From assembly GCF_052857255.1 (NCBI RefSeq), contig NC_135505.1:45338520-45402519 (forward strand): DNA of 64,000 nucleotides. Reading direction: 5' to 3'. Shown here one piece after another: positions 1-11,571 of this stretch (its first letter is position 1; each line of letters opens with the position of its first letter). A program made the position numbers and the translations under genes. The DNA is from Amblyomma americanum (taxonomy: Eukaryota; Arthropoda; Arachnida; Ixodida; Ixodidae). The notes under the pieces were generated by a model. It had not been told where the DNA came from, searched no databases, and saw only the letters and a program-made list of their open reading frames with translations.

Positions 1-575
1 ACCCTACCTTATTGGAATTTTATCGCTAACTTTATGAAGGACTACGGTAGGTGTGCAGTCGTTATGGGTATCTTTTAGTATTTTCACACGTGTCTTCTAC
101 AGTAGAATTGACATTTGATCCAGTTGGTATAGCATCGTGTAATTCTGTTGTTGCTTCCGCGCTTGTGCTGTTTGGTGTTCCTTTTTCGTTGTCCTGAGTG
201 CGCTTTATTTTTTCCCATGAGTCCCTTCTACACTCTCATTCTGCAATGCCTGCATGACAGCTGAGGTTTCCACTGAGTCAAATGCTCTCTCGTAATCAAC
301 GAACGCTATATATAGAGGTTGGCTATACTTTGCGCATTTCTCTATTACATGAATGATTGTGTGAATATGATCTCTTGAATAGTATCCTTTACGAAATGCT
401 GCCTGACCATTTGGTCGATTAAAGTCTAAGGTTGTCCTGACTTTATATGCGATTACCGTAGTAAAATATAGGCAATGGAAGTAAGATGATCGGTTGGTAA
501 ATTTTCAAGTCCTTGACGTCTCCTTTCTTATCAATTAATATAATATTAGTCTTCTTCCACGCTTCTGGTACGCTC
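1..575 (-). mobile_element. RTE-clade LINE fragment (RT domain), runs off left edge
   Basis: Read on the minus strand, positions 575 to about 230 align with the RT region of the better preserved RTE element at 23537-25915, from the stretch corresponding to VPEAWK through GFRKGY and the YEKAFDSVE-like motif A. Positions 1 to about 97 align again, with the part before the RQGD motif. About 130 bp of unrelated sequence lies between these blocks, so the fragment is interrupted. Frameshifts and stops are present, so it is a dead relic. The sense-strand start (575) is a 5' truncation and the other end is cut by the window. The same-family relation to the 23.5 kb copy is seen directly; the RTE clade is inferred from motifs. 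Confidence 0.8.
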
Positions 576-609
576 GAAGTCTAAAGGTATTCCGTATACA
601 TTGTGGAAA

Positions 610-692
610 GCATTTCTAGCACAACCTCCCCTCTGTCCTTCGAGAGATCTTGTGTTACCTGAAGGACGGAGGGGAGGTTGTGCTAGAAATGC
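610..692. repeat. Near-perfect 32-bp inverted repeat (fold-back) with 19-nt loop
   Basis: The left arm 610-641 and right arm 661-692 are reverse complements with one mismatch by eye; the spacer is 642-660. A hairpin this long and clean is unusual amid decayed repeats and may be a young palindrome. The arms have no recognised product. Confidence 0.85.
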
Positions 693-850
693 TTGCGTTA
701 TCCGTAGATTACGTTTAAACGTGGCATTCACGCGCAAATACTTGCACTTAATAGGACAAGCTGACTCCCAGGAATGTACCACATGTGGCGTGCTAGAGAC
801 TATAGAACATGTTTTAGTGGCGTGCCCAGCGTATGCACGTGAAAGACTCA
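693..850 (+). pseudogene. Non-LTR retrotransposon C-terminal zinc-knuckle fragment
   Basis: The plus-strand frame contains the pattern C-x2-C-x8-H-x4-C (CTTCGVLETIEHVLVAC), then CPAYARERL. This is the usual C-terminal CCHC tail of RNase-H-bearing LINEs (I, Jockey and R1-like). Only about 50 codons remain, without RT or RNase H, and the frame begins inside the adjacent inverted repeat. It is a truncated relic in opposite orientation to the LINE on its right. Confidence 0.6.
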
Positions 851-886
851 TACTCGTATCTTCTTCCCAAAATCCTAGCTGAATAA

Positions 887-1695
887 GTGCTTTAAATCTC
901 CGAAGGCTCTCCGTGTCAATTCCACGGTACGTAAAATTTCTAGGATGTAACTCGCTTTTCATTGCTGAAGAAGTGAGGCAAAAATTGGCATGTGATCACT
1001 AATATCATTGATTATAACACCAGAAGTAACATGGCTGAAATACGTATTCGTGCTGCAAACATCTATGGAGGTAGCGGTGTCGCGAGCAATCCTGGTGGGC
1101 AGTCGTATGGTATTAGTACAGGCATGAAGATTCAGGACATTTTGAAATTCTTGTGCTTCTGCATTGCTTAATAGTGTATCTATATTTACATCACCAAGGA
1201 TTAGGACGAAGTTGAGGACTGAAGCAGTAAGAGTGCATCATCTAGAAAATTTAAAAATTTTGATGTATTACCCGCTGGTGGTCTGTATAAAACGCCAATT
1301 GAAAAATTTGAGACCCTGACAAAAAGGCTTTCAACGTCGTCATCCAGCCTTGTCAATTAATCTATAGCTTGGAGGAGCAAACTGCTCATCACATAGAGCG
1401 CAACACCTCCTCCTCTCTTCCCCTGTCTTATACTTAAACTCATACACTTGTAGCCATCAATGTGGGGCGGTACATCCATTTCAGACAGCCAGGTTTCAGT
1501 GAGTGCTAGGGCATGAAATTTCGTTCCGAGAGAACTAAGAAGTATTTCGAACTCATCTGTCTTGTTTTTGATACTTGTAGTGTTTAAATGAAGTGTTGTG
1601 AATTTTCCTCTGAAATTTTCAAATCTTGATTTAAAATCTTCCGTGTCATAATAACAGCAGTTTACATACATATTCTCAGCCACAGATAGTGCCAT
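887..1695 (-). pseudogene. LINE ORF2, apurinic-type endonuclease domain, broken
   Basis: The frame opens with ATG at 1695 and runs to 1357 with LTETWL (catalytic Glu region) and RGGGVALYV. After frame changes it continues with LGDVNID (metal-binding Asp/Asn region) near 1190, TATSIDVC near 1070, and SDHMPIF, the catalytic His motif, near 985. TYRGIDTESLRRF near 925 fits the linker between endonuclease and RT. The endonuclease would nick target DNA for target-primed reverse transcription. No RT domain follows, so the copy cannot move by itself. Confidence 0.75.
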
Positions 1696-1722
1696 TGCTG
1701 AAGTTTTTCTTTATGTCTTCAT

Positions 1723-2436
1723 TCAGTTTGAAATTTTTTCAACATCAGACAAGCTGGTGATGCGTACGACGTCAGCTTCTTCGTCCTTCCTTGCAAGTAT
1801 TCTTCCGCCACGAGTCCACACAAACTTCCAGCCCATTTTCTTCTTTTGAATGATTGCAGAGCGAAGCAATTCCTTGTTGAAGGTGGTTAAATGCTCGTTT
1901 ATGTATACTGGTTTGCTGTCTCCATCGTATTCCAGATCTTTTGTGTTGAGCTGCTGTTTTCTTGCCTTTTGCAGGATTTTGTCCTTCTTTGTTCGTTGCA
2001 CAAAGCGCACAACAATGTTCTTTTCTTGCTTTTTAAATGTAGGCACTCGGTGGCATATGTCTATGTCTGAATCTGCGATTGGCTCATCCAGTAAGGTTCC
2101 GATTTTCTTGACAACGTCACACACATCTCCGCTTTCTGGAACACCCCGTATCTCCAGATTGTTCGACCTCTGGAATTGTTCCAATTCTTCTAGCTTCTCA
2201 CTCAGTCTATGGTCCTCTGCTCTTAGTTCTTCATTCTCTTTCTGTGAATCCTGAAGCTCTTTGCGCAGCTCTTTCAATTCTTTCCGGAGTTCGTTTACTC
2301 CATCGCAGGTGTCGCTACAATATTTGACGCTTTCCTTTAATGTTCTCAGGTCAGCCCTGAGCTCGCGTTTCATATCTTCAACAGATTTCGCGAGGTCTTG
2401 CACTTCTTTACTAATGATAGTGCGTTTTCGCGGCAC
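1723..2436 (-). CDS. LINE ORF1 protein (coiled coil plus RRM-like), 237 aa
   Basis: An uninterrupted 237-residue frame. Residues about 10-95 are a charged heptad-type coiled coil rich in K, E and L. Residues about 95-180 resemble the RNA-binding core of L1/CR1-type ORF1 proteins, with NNLEIRGVP, ICHRVP and NIVVRF. The C-terminal part has YINEHLT and a basic WTRGGRILARK segment. ORF1 proteins of this type trimerise and coat the element's RNA as a nucleic-acid chaperone; that role is family knowledge. The ATG chosen is the first in frame after the leader. Its intactness, against the broken ORF2 downstream, suggests a fairly young insertion that was later truncated. Confidence 0.8.
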   Translation of the reverse strand: MPRKRTIISKEVQDLAKSVEDMKRELRADLRTLKESVKYCSDTCDGVNELRKELKELRKELQDSQKENEELRAEDHRLSEKLEELEQFQRSNNLEIRGVPESGDVCDVVKKIGTLLDEPIADSDIDICHRVPTFKKQEKNIVVRFVQRTKKDKILQKARKQQLNTKDLEYDGDSKPVYINEHLTTFNKELLRSAIIQKKKMGWKFVWTRGGRILARKDEEADVVRITSLSDVEKISN

Positions 2437-2571
2437 AATGACTCAATGGCAAACTCAAATCTCAGCGAAAAAGCAATGCACAACAAAATAGAAGCAATAT
2501 TGCTGTGTTCGGCAGCAGTGTGCAATCAGTAACTAATTTACAGAATTATCAGAAACATGACACTTTCTCAC

Positions 2572-2905
2572 CTGCACAGAGCACAAAGCGGTTAGATCCG
2601 TCGCTTATGCGCACCGCAGCCGAACTGAAGCGCGATGGTGTAGGCAGGGTCCTTTTATAGCTGAAGCCGGCACAATCGTGTCCACGTGTCCAGTCGGTGC
2701 TTGCTGTTGATGACACTGCAGATGGTTGTCTGGGAGATGTACTCGCAGACGATCAGCAATTACCAGGCACAGCTGAAGCTTGTCGCCGATGCTGCCAGGT
2801 CTGGTGGACAACGCCGAGCTTGCGCAGTAGTTCCTCGTACCCCAGGAGCTGCACAGAGCACAGAGCGGTTAGGTACGTCGCTTATGCGCACCGCAGCCTC
2901 CATTG
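2572..2905 (-). promoter_or_regulatory. LINE 5' UTR with two direct repeats, 277-bp period
   Basis: The segment beginning CTGCACAGAGCAC at 2572 recurs at 2849, and both copies continue for about 50 bp through CGCTTATGCGCACCGCAGCC. They lie upstream of ORF1 on the minus strand. Repeated 5' UTR monomers carrying an internal promoter are known in L1 and other LINEs; promoter function here is inferred. Confidence 0.5.
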
Positions 2906-3179
2906 CAGAAGCTAAATTTGCCATCACCTTGCGTTAACTTTGAGAGCGTTGAACGGCTGACAAATTTAGGAAATATGTAGTTTCGACTGCGTTTTTGTGT
3001 GCTTTCTCAGTGTACACCTTTAAAAAGCAACTACGCAATTTTTCTTCAGAAAGGGTGTTAACAAGCCGGTAAAAAAGAGTGCAACATTCCTCCAACTAGT
3101 CATCATCTTTTTTGCGGTCTCATTGCGTCGTTATTGCTTGAAACAGCTGGCCCTGATCACTCGCCTTAACCTTCTGGAC

Positions 3180-3240
3180 ATCACCATCATCAGCATCACA
3201 ACGCCCACTACAGGACGAAGGCCACCCTCGTATGTCTTTG
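3180..3240 (-). mobile_element. RTE 3' terminus relic inside unit A
   Basis: CATCACCATCATCAGCATC followed by CGCCCACTACAGGACGAAGG is, on the minus strand, a diverged form of the last codons and (GAT)n tail of the RTE element ending at 25915. The equivalent relic is present in unit B (about 22449-22515) and unit C (about 31281-31340), so it predates the unit duplication. Confidence 0.6.
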
Positions 3241-4677
3241 ACATAAGAGCCTGATAATTAAACAGCTTCAACTGTCACTGAACTGCTGGGCATAGCTCCT
3301 TGTGAGAACAAAGCCATCGCAGTGGCTGTTTCAGAGGCTCTGACCAGGTGCATTTACACTTGCTGAGCCACAGGCATGCGTTATAATATCCTTACAAAGA
3401 AAAATTAACGCGAAGAGCTATAGGATTAACACCAGTGCGCCGCTCACTTATTTATACTTACAATATAAATTTCAGTTTGCTCCAAACTTTTTCACTGCGC
3501 ACGCCTTTGTTGAGAGAATTCTTGAACAAGGTGCATATATAAGAAGCTTGCCCGAGTGAATTATAGCGCAGTTGGGAAACCCTTCTGCGTGATCTCGTCG
3601 ACGAGACAAGAATCTTTTCGCGGCAGTTAAAATTCACATTTGACGTGAAAATCGCCCGCGTGGTTTATTTTCTGAAGTTTCTGAGCAGAACAAATGCCAT
3701 TATTTCAGAGCGTATTATTAAAGAGTATAAAATAAACCTTTTCGAAACGGTGGCATCGTAGGCAGCTGCATCGGTCAAACACGCGTTCGAATCGCTCTTA
3801 GATTTTCACGTTTCTTTGCCGGCCGTGCATGGGTCGGAGGCTACGTAGTTTTCCAAGTTATCCGAACAGAAGTGCGTTTCCTGCTGCAGTAACACTGCAG
3901 TGGGGATGTGAATATTCGCACCTAAGAAATCAGTGGCAACAAAAATTGTAGAGTAGTGCAGTCTGCTGAATTAGATAAATGCGAGATCGTTCGAGTTCGA
4001 ACGTCAAACTTTTTTTCATGTCATCGTTGTCACGTGACACTTATCACGTGACGCTTAGATTTCATTGGCAGCTTTCTTCCTTGTCATTGCTATCTTGTGA
4101 CACAACGTGACACTCGGACCACGTCAGAAAATATTCTTTGTAATCCACTGTTGTATAGCATCAGTTTAAATCCTCAGCGCGCTTTGCTCTCGCGCCCACC
4201 ACAACGCGTTCGCTTTGTTTCCTCGAACACGGTTGAACCAACGACCCTTCGTGGCGTATACTGGGTTGATTTGCGATTGTTCTATTCATGCTTTTTACAC
4301 AGTTCATGTACATGGAGTCCTTCACTACCCCAACCTTGTAGCCTGAGTCGCTTTAGGAAGGTAAACACCAATAAAACTATCAAAGCACAGGATATTCCTT
4401 CACTGTAATAAATACAACGTCTAAAAAAAAAGAAAACCCTTCGTGGCGCATGCGCTGCGTGATCGCCTTGCAAACAGAGGTCCAGGGTTCGAATAGATAT
4501 CCCGGCGTGTTTGTTTTTTAATGGTCAGTTTCGTGCGGACACACTCTGATGACACGCTCTATTGACAAGTACTGTACACGCCACTCTTGAAAGAAGAAAT
4601 GCATGCGCATTAAAGCGACAAAGCAGCAGCCCGCGCTCCATCTATGCTGCCTTATTTCAACCTCCCTTCTCTCCCAT

Positions 4678-5070
4678 GCCAGTGCCGAGATAGCAGAGTG
4701 CGCAGTTATTGCTGCGTCACTCTTCATATCAAACGCCGCAATCTCTACCACCGACGAGACGGCATTTTCTCAGCGCGATATGTTTCAAAACATTAGCACT
4801 TTATAAAAAGGAAATTACCAGAAAGTATTTATTTATTTATTTTGTCTGTTGCACAACATGAATGCATTTACCTGCCAGTGCCGAGATAGCAGGGTGCGCA
4901 GTTATTGCCGCGATACTCTTAACATTAAACGCCGAACATCTCTACCACCGACGAGACGGCATTTTCTCAGCGCGATATGTTTAAAAGAATTAGCACTTTA
5001 TGAACAGAAAATTATCAGAAAGTATTTCATTTTTATTTTGATTCTGTTGCACAAGATGAATGCGTTTATC
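4678..5070. repeat. 196-bp tandem duplication private to unit A
   Basis: GCCAGTGCCGAGATAGCAG starts at 4678 and again at 4874, and both copies run on with high similarity through GACGAGACGGCATTTTCTC to a TCTGTTGCACAA motif. Unit B has one copy (about 26260-26430), so the duplication arose in copy A after the units separated. Confidence 0.8.
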
Positions 5071-5744
5071 AGCCAAAAGCAGAGCAAACAGATTGTATAA
5101 AGGACTCGTGAGCAGCACATAAATTTGTCACTCGTTTTAATTTTTTTTACGGAGCATAATTTTTCAGAAAATGCTTACCTTAATTTCTTCAATAAAGATC
5201 ACTTCTACTGCTGCATTGTTAAAGCTGCATTGTGGAAATACAGGTGTTTAGATTATTCTTCGTATTACTTGTAGCCTAGACACGTATCAGACAGGAACAA
5301 AGAGACGAGGCTTTGCAGAGCGCAAGCCTAGATGGTGATATGTCTAGAAAATGGGAGGATAAACCAGCTTATCTTAATTTTTTTTTTAAATGGTTGTCCT
5401 TCATGGTGCACTTTTATACTGCAGAAGAAGGGAAAAAACAAGATACTTAGATTTAAACTTAATATACATGATATAGAGCACGAACAAAAGCATCCCCATG
5501 AAAGCTAAAGACAAGCAGATGGAAATCAATAGCGAGAAAAATAATTCACCTAGAAATGTGAGACAGGCCGCTGAGATTGAAAGACAAATACAATGCACAA
5601 TAAAAGAAGCTATTGTGCAGAACATAAAGCCAATCGGAGCTAGAAATTGAAAAAAGTGTGTTATTTTTAAGACATATGTAATAGTTAAGCGTATAACTGA
5701 CGTGGCCACCTAATACCAATGTCTGCCAGTTAGGCTAAAAAGCA

Positions 5745-6215
5745 TAATGAGATGCCAATGCAATTGCAAAGCGCAGTGTTTATGGTTTTTCGATGGTTAA
5801 CCAGAGATGATATATACGCCGGTATATAAACCCGGGACAAGAAACTCGGGAAACAATATTGACGAGACATCTTTCTGCCCGTGGATAACACTGAGGGTGT
5901 TGGCAACGCTTTTGGGCAGTAACAACGCCACTCTTCTGGGAATTCTTTAAGTTGAATCGGTTTGACAGATTTTAAACTGCCTCTATGTACTGCATGATGG
6001 TGACATGCCGAGGATCCCAAACTGTTGATGCGTAGTAATGCTGTGGCTGAATGAAAGTTGAATACAATAATTGACCTACCGATAATGGCTTCAATGCAGA
6101 ATTACGGCGAATGCACCCCAGTGTGCGAGTGACCTTAGAGGTTTTATGGTCAACGCATGTTTTCCAGTATAGAGTTCTGGCAACGCAAACCTCCAGATAC
6201 TGATATGAGGCCACA
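5745..6215 (-). pseudogene. CR1/L2-like RT C-terminal relic inside unit A
   Basis: The minus-strand reading gives YLEVCVARTLYWKTCVDH, LGCIRRN, LLYSTFIQPQ and then WDP. This is the conserved thumb region after the RT palm in CR1/Jockey-type LINEs (a YLG, W..H, LG.IRRN, P..YAS..WDP series). The rest is degraded, with stops. Matching relics lie at about 27130-27610 (unit B) and 32230-32710 (unit C), all on the minus strand, so this LINE insertion is older than the unit multiplication. Confidence 0.7.
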
Positions 6216-6539
6216 TAGTAAAATCTAATATTAACGCGAAAACATTATTTCGATCGGTAAACTCCAAGCATGATCTTGCGATATTTTTAACGCTTGCGGT
6301 GTTTATTGGCTTGGGCCAAGTGAAATAATTGAGAAATTTGCTTTGGTTTGGCTCTGGTTAAGCCTCGAGTGACGCGAGAGCTACATATGGCCGAGTGGAA
6401 CTCTCTCTGTTCAATGCAAAGGCAGTCTTTCGTCGCTCCGCTTCGCTGGGCATTCCTTCATCTTCGTCCCGCGACATGGGTTCATTTTCTTCCTTTCTCC
6501 ACTTCTCTCCCCCCCCCCCTCTACACGCTGCATGCGCAC

Positions 6540-6690
6540 AGCTGTTGCAGCTCAGTATCGCCGGCAGCAGCAGCTGCTCCGCATCACGTGACAAACCACC
6601 TGACCACTGCCACGGTGCCGCCACAAAGCTCAAGGGGTGCCACGCTGAAGGCTCGAAGAGCTGGCGTAGTGTAGTTCTCGCTACAAAAAT
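6540..6690 (+). repeat. Dispersed repeat with CACGTG motif (unit A copy)
   Basis: A GC-rich block with GCCGGCAGC, GCTCCGCATCACGTGAC, GCCACGCTGAAGGCT and GCGTAGTGTAG, ending CTCGCTACAAAAATAAA. It matches unit B (28370-28510) and, inverted, 18000-18170. It contains one CACGTG plus a degenerate neighbour, whereas the 18 kb copy has five. Unit C lacks the whole block. Confidence 0.6.
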
Positions 6691-8765
6691 AAATGAACCA
6701 AACACTCGTGACTGGTATCCGAACCCGCGGTGGCTTGAATATGTCAGCTTCGCTGGCCACTTAGCGAGAGCATTAAGCTTTCACCGCAACCTTACACTCC
6801 GCGGAAAACTGCAACACAGTCTCGCACTGTACACACTGCACATAATCTTCTCAAATCAACAAATACCTCTACCAAACTAAAATTCTAGCTTTAAGCTATG
6901 TTGCCGTAGTGACAAAGACATGTGCGCTGCATGCGTTTGCGTGGACAACGTTGTGGCGATACACGGTACCAACGCAGTAGGTGTTGGCGACATTGCTTCA
7001 GTAACACCGCACTGGAGCAAAAACCACCGGCGTCCACTGCATAAACTGGCACTTACGACAAAAACTGTGAACATGTTCATAACTGACTCCCTGGGTCAGC
7101 GTACAGCTCACTCGCGCTTTCAGATACGTGGCGGTGGTGTGAGCCTGCAGACATCTATAATTTCGCAGAATATTTCAGGCTAAATAATGGAAAATAGCCA
7201 GTCATTTTAGTGTTAAGCAAATATAATTGTGATGATAAAACTTTGTTCACGCAAGGCCACCTGCAGTCAAATATGCCACGGCAAGATATTTGTGTCTAAA
7301 CAATTCAGGATAGAGTACCCATTCTTCATGCCCCAAGGAAGCTGAACGTTATTTTCCAGCGGTAATCTTCGTCGGGCTCTGGGGCTAGAACACCGTATCT
7401 CCTGTATACAATGCGGATGTTCCAAAAACTGGCTAGCACTGGGGTTAAAGGTAAGGAAAGAGATTTTAAACAATGCGTAAGCTGCGTTTCGTACACTCTC
7501 GGAGCGTTTGGTAATAGATATGTCGGAAAGCTGGCAAGCCAGAATGTTCTTTACTGTTTACTCTTACATGTAACGAGACGCCAGGGTGAAATGCAAGCTT
7601 GTGGTGGAAGGGCTTACACGGAATAACTTTTGAAGTACCATACAAATAATCACACTTCATAAATTGGAATGCTGCACATGTAACTAACCTCGACGTAAAC
7701 TTTCCACTTTCAAGTTCAGGCTTTCGTGCACAACTAGCGGCTGTATTCTGCATTGAACTATGCATAATGGAATGACAACAATATCCGCTAAGCTAAAGTA
7801 AACTTAGAAACTCAGGAACTTCCGCAAGAGATTTATATATATTTAAAGAATATTATCATTCTCATCACAGTGGTTAAAATTTATGGTCCGGAAAAAAATC
7901 TTTTGGCTCTTTGACACTTATCATCTTGTTTCAAAGCGAATGGTCTTAGGATGCATGCATCCATGCATCCATACCTGCCCTAGGTTTGTTTTAATTTGAG
8001 TGCCGGATTGCAATCTTTAAACAATATTAGCAGCTGCACAAGTAGTTTATTCATTTATTTCTCATTTATTGTGTCTTGTCACGACCCGGTATTGGACACG
8101 CTCAAACAGAACAAGGAATATCGTACGAGGACCTGAACCGAATAATGCTGTAAAACTGGAGAACATCTAGTGTAAAAATATTTTCACGTAATAGGTTGGC
8201 AAGAAGAGTCAGTTAATAGAAGTTATTGTTTAGGCGCAACTGCATGACCTTAGGTGTTAATAAGCGCTTTAGTCCATAGAATCCGCGGAAAGCCCTGGTT
8301 TTGACTTCCGTACGCAGCGAGAGATGGCGCAACAAGCGGATTTTGGATCCGGCTAATTATCTCTATACGTGAGAGCCAGGCGCTTTCCTCTCGCATGAGA
8401 CAGGGGCAGATAAAAAGAACAGGAACTGTTCTCAGAATCGTACGAGTTCTGTACAAGGCAACCAAAAAAGGATAACTGCTCCCGCAGATTGTTTAAGACA
8501 GGGGTGGACAAGCTGTACATCTGCATCGTTTCCTTGAGGGTTACAAATATTCAGCCACATCTAATTTCCAACACTCAAAGTTGAGATAGGACGGCTTGAA
8601 ACCATTTGCCTTGCGAGGAAACTGGTAAGTTCATTGAAGATTAGAGATCTTTAGGAGACAGCTTAAGTTGTACTCCGATCACATAGTATGACGTATTTTT
8701 GTAGAGATGTATATTCATTCTGCTCCCTAGTGCTATCACCATAGCTGGTCTATTCCACGGGCTTT

Positions 8766-9883
8766 ACTACTGACAGCCTGAAAAAGTTGCGTGCCATTCT
8801 TGGTTTTCTACAGTAAGTTTGAAATATTTTCGTGATGCCGCCTTAATATTTACCTGTTTTACGCTGAGCTTGCCATCGAGAAGGATTATGCGGAGGCATA
8901 TTTTCTTGTGTGCGCTCAAGTTAGTTTACACTTTGGCTCCGAAGTAGGGGGACGTCATGGTTACAAGTTGGGGTGTAATGCATGCCCGTAGGGTGTACGA
9001 AATTTTTCCTTCAAAAAAAATTTTTCACAACAACCAAAAAACATTGCTGCCAAACGTGCTGCCAGGGCTTCTTAGCGATGTTATCCTGTGTTCGACGTTT
9101 TGAGTCACTGCAACCTAGCTTTTAGAGCTTCAGCAGGATAGTACGATTTGACATATAGGCTTGGTCTATGTGATTGAGTGTTTAGCGTGCTTGTATGTAA
9201 GAACCTGCGTAGCCGGCTCCGGAGAACCCTCCGGCAGGGGCATCTCAAGAAAAAAATGCATCTTCAGCCAATGAGCTTTCATCCACCGCCCATCTACCGA
9301 TATTCACGCTGCTGGTTATCCTCCTCCAAACTCCCAAGGATGGACCTGTATGACAAAAAGAGCAACCAAAATATGAAAATGCGGGGAAACCACCAATAAC
9401 AAATATTTCATTGCCCGTAGAAACCGGTTACACATAAATCAAAAAGGGCAAAAGAGCTAAAAGCAGATAATTAAATAGGAAAAGCTAAAGTAAACAAAAT
9501 GCCCACTATGAAGGAAGGCGTGAACAGCGAGCTCAGGCAGAGTGCAGGGCTAGCAATCAGAAGGCTTGCGCAAAAGAAAGAGTCACTACAGAGCCTACAA
9601 CATCCAGCCTCTGCATGCGCCACCTACCACGCACCCACTCACGAGTATCCCTCTGAAGGCGACCACTAACGGCTTATCCGATCACGTCAACACTCCAGCA
9701 GCTGAACGGGTGGAAGAAGCAACGACTAAATCACGTATAAAGGCGCAAAATGAAAGCGATCGATGTAAGACTGATATGTACACCAAAGTTAAAACATCCA
9801 CGTCACAGTTTACCACGAAAAAGCACTTGTAGTCATTGCCATCGACACGCTTATCCCATACATTATGGGAGGCGCAGAGGATA
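8766..9883. other. No recognised feature
   Basis: Unit A homology stops near 8765. Short open frames at 9178-9399 and 9566-9832 have no recognisable motif, irregular composition and no splice context that I can support. No promoter or RNA gene was seen. Confidence 0.5.
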
Positions 9884-10541
9884 TACAGGGTGCCTCACCT
9901 AAGACTTTAAACAATTTTTAAAAATAGGCTTTTTGATTTAGAAGAGGAAACTTTCGGCATAGCATTGCGAGCAGTGCAGTACTTCAGAATAACTCTGAGG
10001 CGTGCTATTTATGACAATGATAAACTAATACTGAATGCTTAAATTTTTAACAATTGCTCTTAAGTTCATTAATTATAGAGATGCGCGAAGCCCACCGTAA
10101 GTAATATCCGTATAAGTTTTAGAATTTTGTGAACGCGGCTATCCACAGCGCTATGGCTCATCAAATTTTCACTACATCGCGCCAAAATAAATGAATATTC
10201 AAAACGTTTGCAGGCAAAGCCACCTCGCCGGTGCAAGTAACTCGTCGAAATAGCGAAAATTAGTTGGGCTACAGCGCCGAGAGCGACCGCGTGTTTGAAA
10301 TTCTAAAAACTGATATGAATTTTACTTACGGTGGGCTATACATCTCTCAATATTTAAGGAGCATAACTATAGTGGTTAAGAAGATAACTATTAAATTCTA
10401 GTTAACTTTCTTGCAAGGTAGTACGTCTTAGCTGTATTATGCTGTACGACATCGCTGACAATGCTACGCCGAGGAAAAGAGCTCTTCTAACTAAAACAAA
10501 ACAAATTATTTCTGTAAATTCCTAAGTGAAACAACCTGTAT
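9884..10541. mobile_element. Palindromic non-autonomous DNA element (MITE-like), about 660 bp
   Basis: The ends are inverted: TATACAGGGTGCCTCACCTAAG at the left pairs, with a few mismatches, with the reverse complement of CCTAAGTGAAACAACCTGTATA at the right. The inverted similarity extends inward; for example GCCCACCGTAAGTAAT near 10090 faces ACTTACGGTGGGC near 10325. No transposase frame lies between. The flanking TA could be the target duplication. ACAGGGTG-type ends recur in arthropod MITEs; the superfamily is not certain. Confidence 0.65.
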
Positions 10542-11567
10542 ACTGCCTTGTCTAAATGGAAATCGACATTGTCCTTCCGCAGCTATATGTATTCGGATAT
10601 ATGGTACCGTCTATATTATGACCACTGTTGCGCTCCTTTCCAATGAGGCGCCACGGCGTCTTCGTCGCAGACTCCAACAAACGCGTAGACAATTCGTCGC
10701 TAATAGGCCACTGTTATTTAACCCAAGAAGAAGCCTAAACAACCTGCTGCACCGCGCTACACATGAACTAAGCTGGCTCGTATTGAGTCGGAATAAATAT
10801 GCCCACAAAAAAAAGAAGGCCGCCACCGTCTGGAAGGCGTTGAAGAAACGTGCGTTAGCTGTTTGGTTTACTAGATGAAGAAAGCGAAGAGGAACACCCC
10901 GCTCATCTCGAGAAACGGAATATAATACCCTTTGAAATGGGTGGATTGACACCATGCTCGGCTACGAGTGCACGCACGCCGCCTAGTGAAACGATCGCCG
11001 CCCAGCGCCATCTATCAGAGCAATTACGATGCACGTGGACCCATTGTTGTGTGGCACCCCCTCAAACCCAAACAGCACGTGACCCATTGTTGTGTGGCAC
11101 CCCCTCAAACCCAAACAGAATTTGCTTCGTTTGTGCGGTCACGGTGCACCTATAATTAGACCTGCGGTGCCATATGGCAACGGTTCAATTAGTAATTGCA
11201 TGTATTCAATGCTTACCTATTATTCAATTGTGCTTTCATTTCTATACCACAACCCATAGGGTTTTATTTGCCAACCAAATTGGGTATACAGCTGTCCCCG
11301 GATGGATGCCCGTTGTTGTTGGATTATATATAGCGGAACGAATTGGTATGCCTGGTATTGGTATTGAGCTATATTGGAGACCCCGTAGAATATCTGATAC
11401 GGGTCCGAGTTGGACTTATTTTTGGAAATATGGCGGAGTGTTTGGAGGTTGCTTCACTTCCGCCACCGGTTGGCCCGGTGTTGCACTGCCTCCGGGATCG
11501 GCCTGGGTCATTATAACGCGCGTCTTTTCTATCTTCTCTTTCTATCCCTTCTTTGAACTCTCCTACT
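10542..11567. other. Unassigned region with a 43-bp direct duplication
   Basis: The block CCATTGTTGTGTGGCACCCC at 11041 is repeated at 11084, followed by the same CTCAAACCCAAACAG. Open frames at 10618-10878 and from 11174 show no family motif; the latter runs into the LTR and is not credible. About 11270-11567 is GC-richer and forms the left flank of Gypsy-1; it might be an older LTR or leader but has no second copy here. Confidence 0.5.
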
Positions 11568-11571
11568 ATCT

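Larger units (their letters stand above)
885..2905 (-). mobile_element. 5' part of a CR1/L2-like LINE (5' UTR, ORF1, endonuclease)
   Basis: The minus strand shows, in order, a repeated GC-rich leader (2905-2437), an intact ORF1 (2436-1723), a 27-nt gap, then an AP-type endonuclease frame (1695 to about 960) and the start of the endonuclease-RT linker (to about 887). The RT and 3' end are missing, so the break is on the 3' side rather than the usual 5' truncation. Later rearrangement, probably involving the fold-back and RTE fragment next to it, removed the rest. The right end abuts repeat unit A. Confidence 0.75.
2896..8765. repeat. Large repeat unit, copy A (about 5.9 kb)
   Basis: This segment is colinear, with many substitutions and indels, with copies B (22165-31036) and C (31037-35396). 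Anchors: GCGTTAACTTTGAGA near 2932, 22211 and 31038; GCAGCACAT near 5111, 26480 and 31576; CTTCCGTACGCAGCG near 8306, 30097 and 34409. Similarity to B ends near 8765; the last 500 bp of the unit seen in B and C is absent here. The unit contains old transposon relics but no convincing host gene, and its open frames are not conserved between copies. Copy A has its own 196-bp internal tandem duplication at 4678-5070. Confidence 0.8.
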
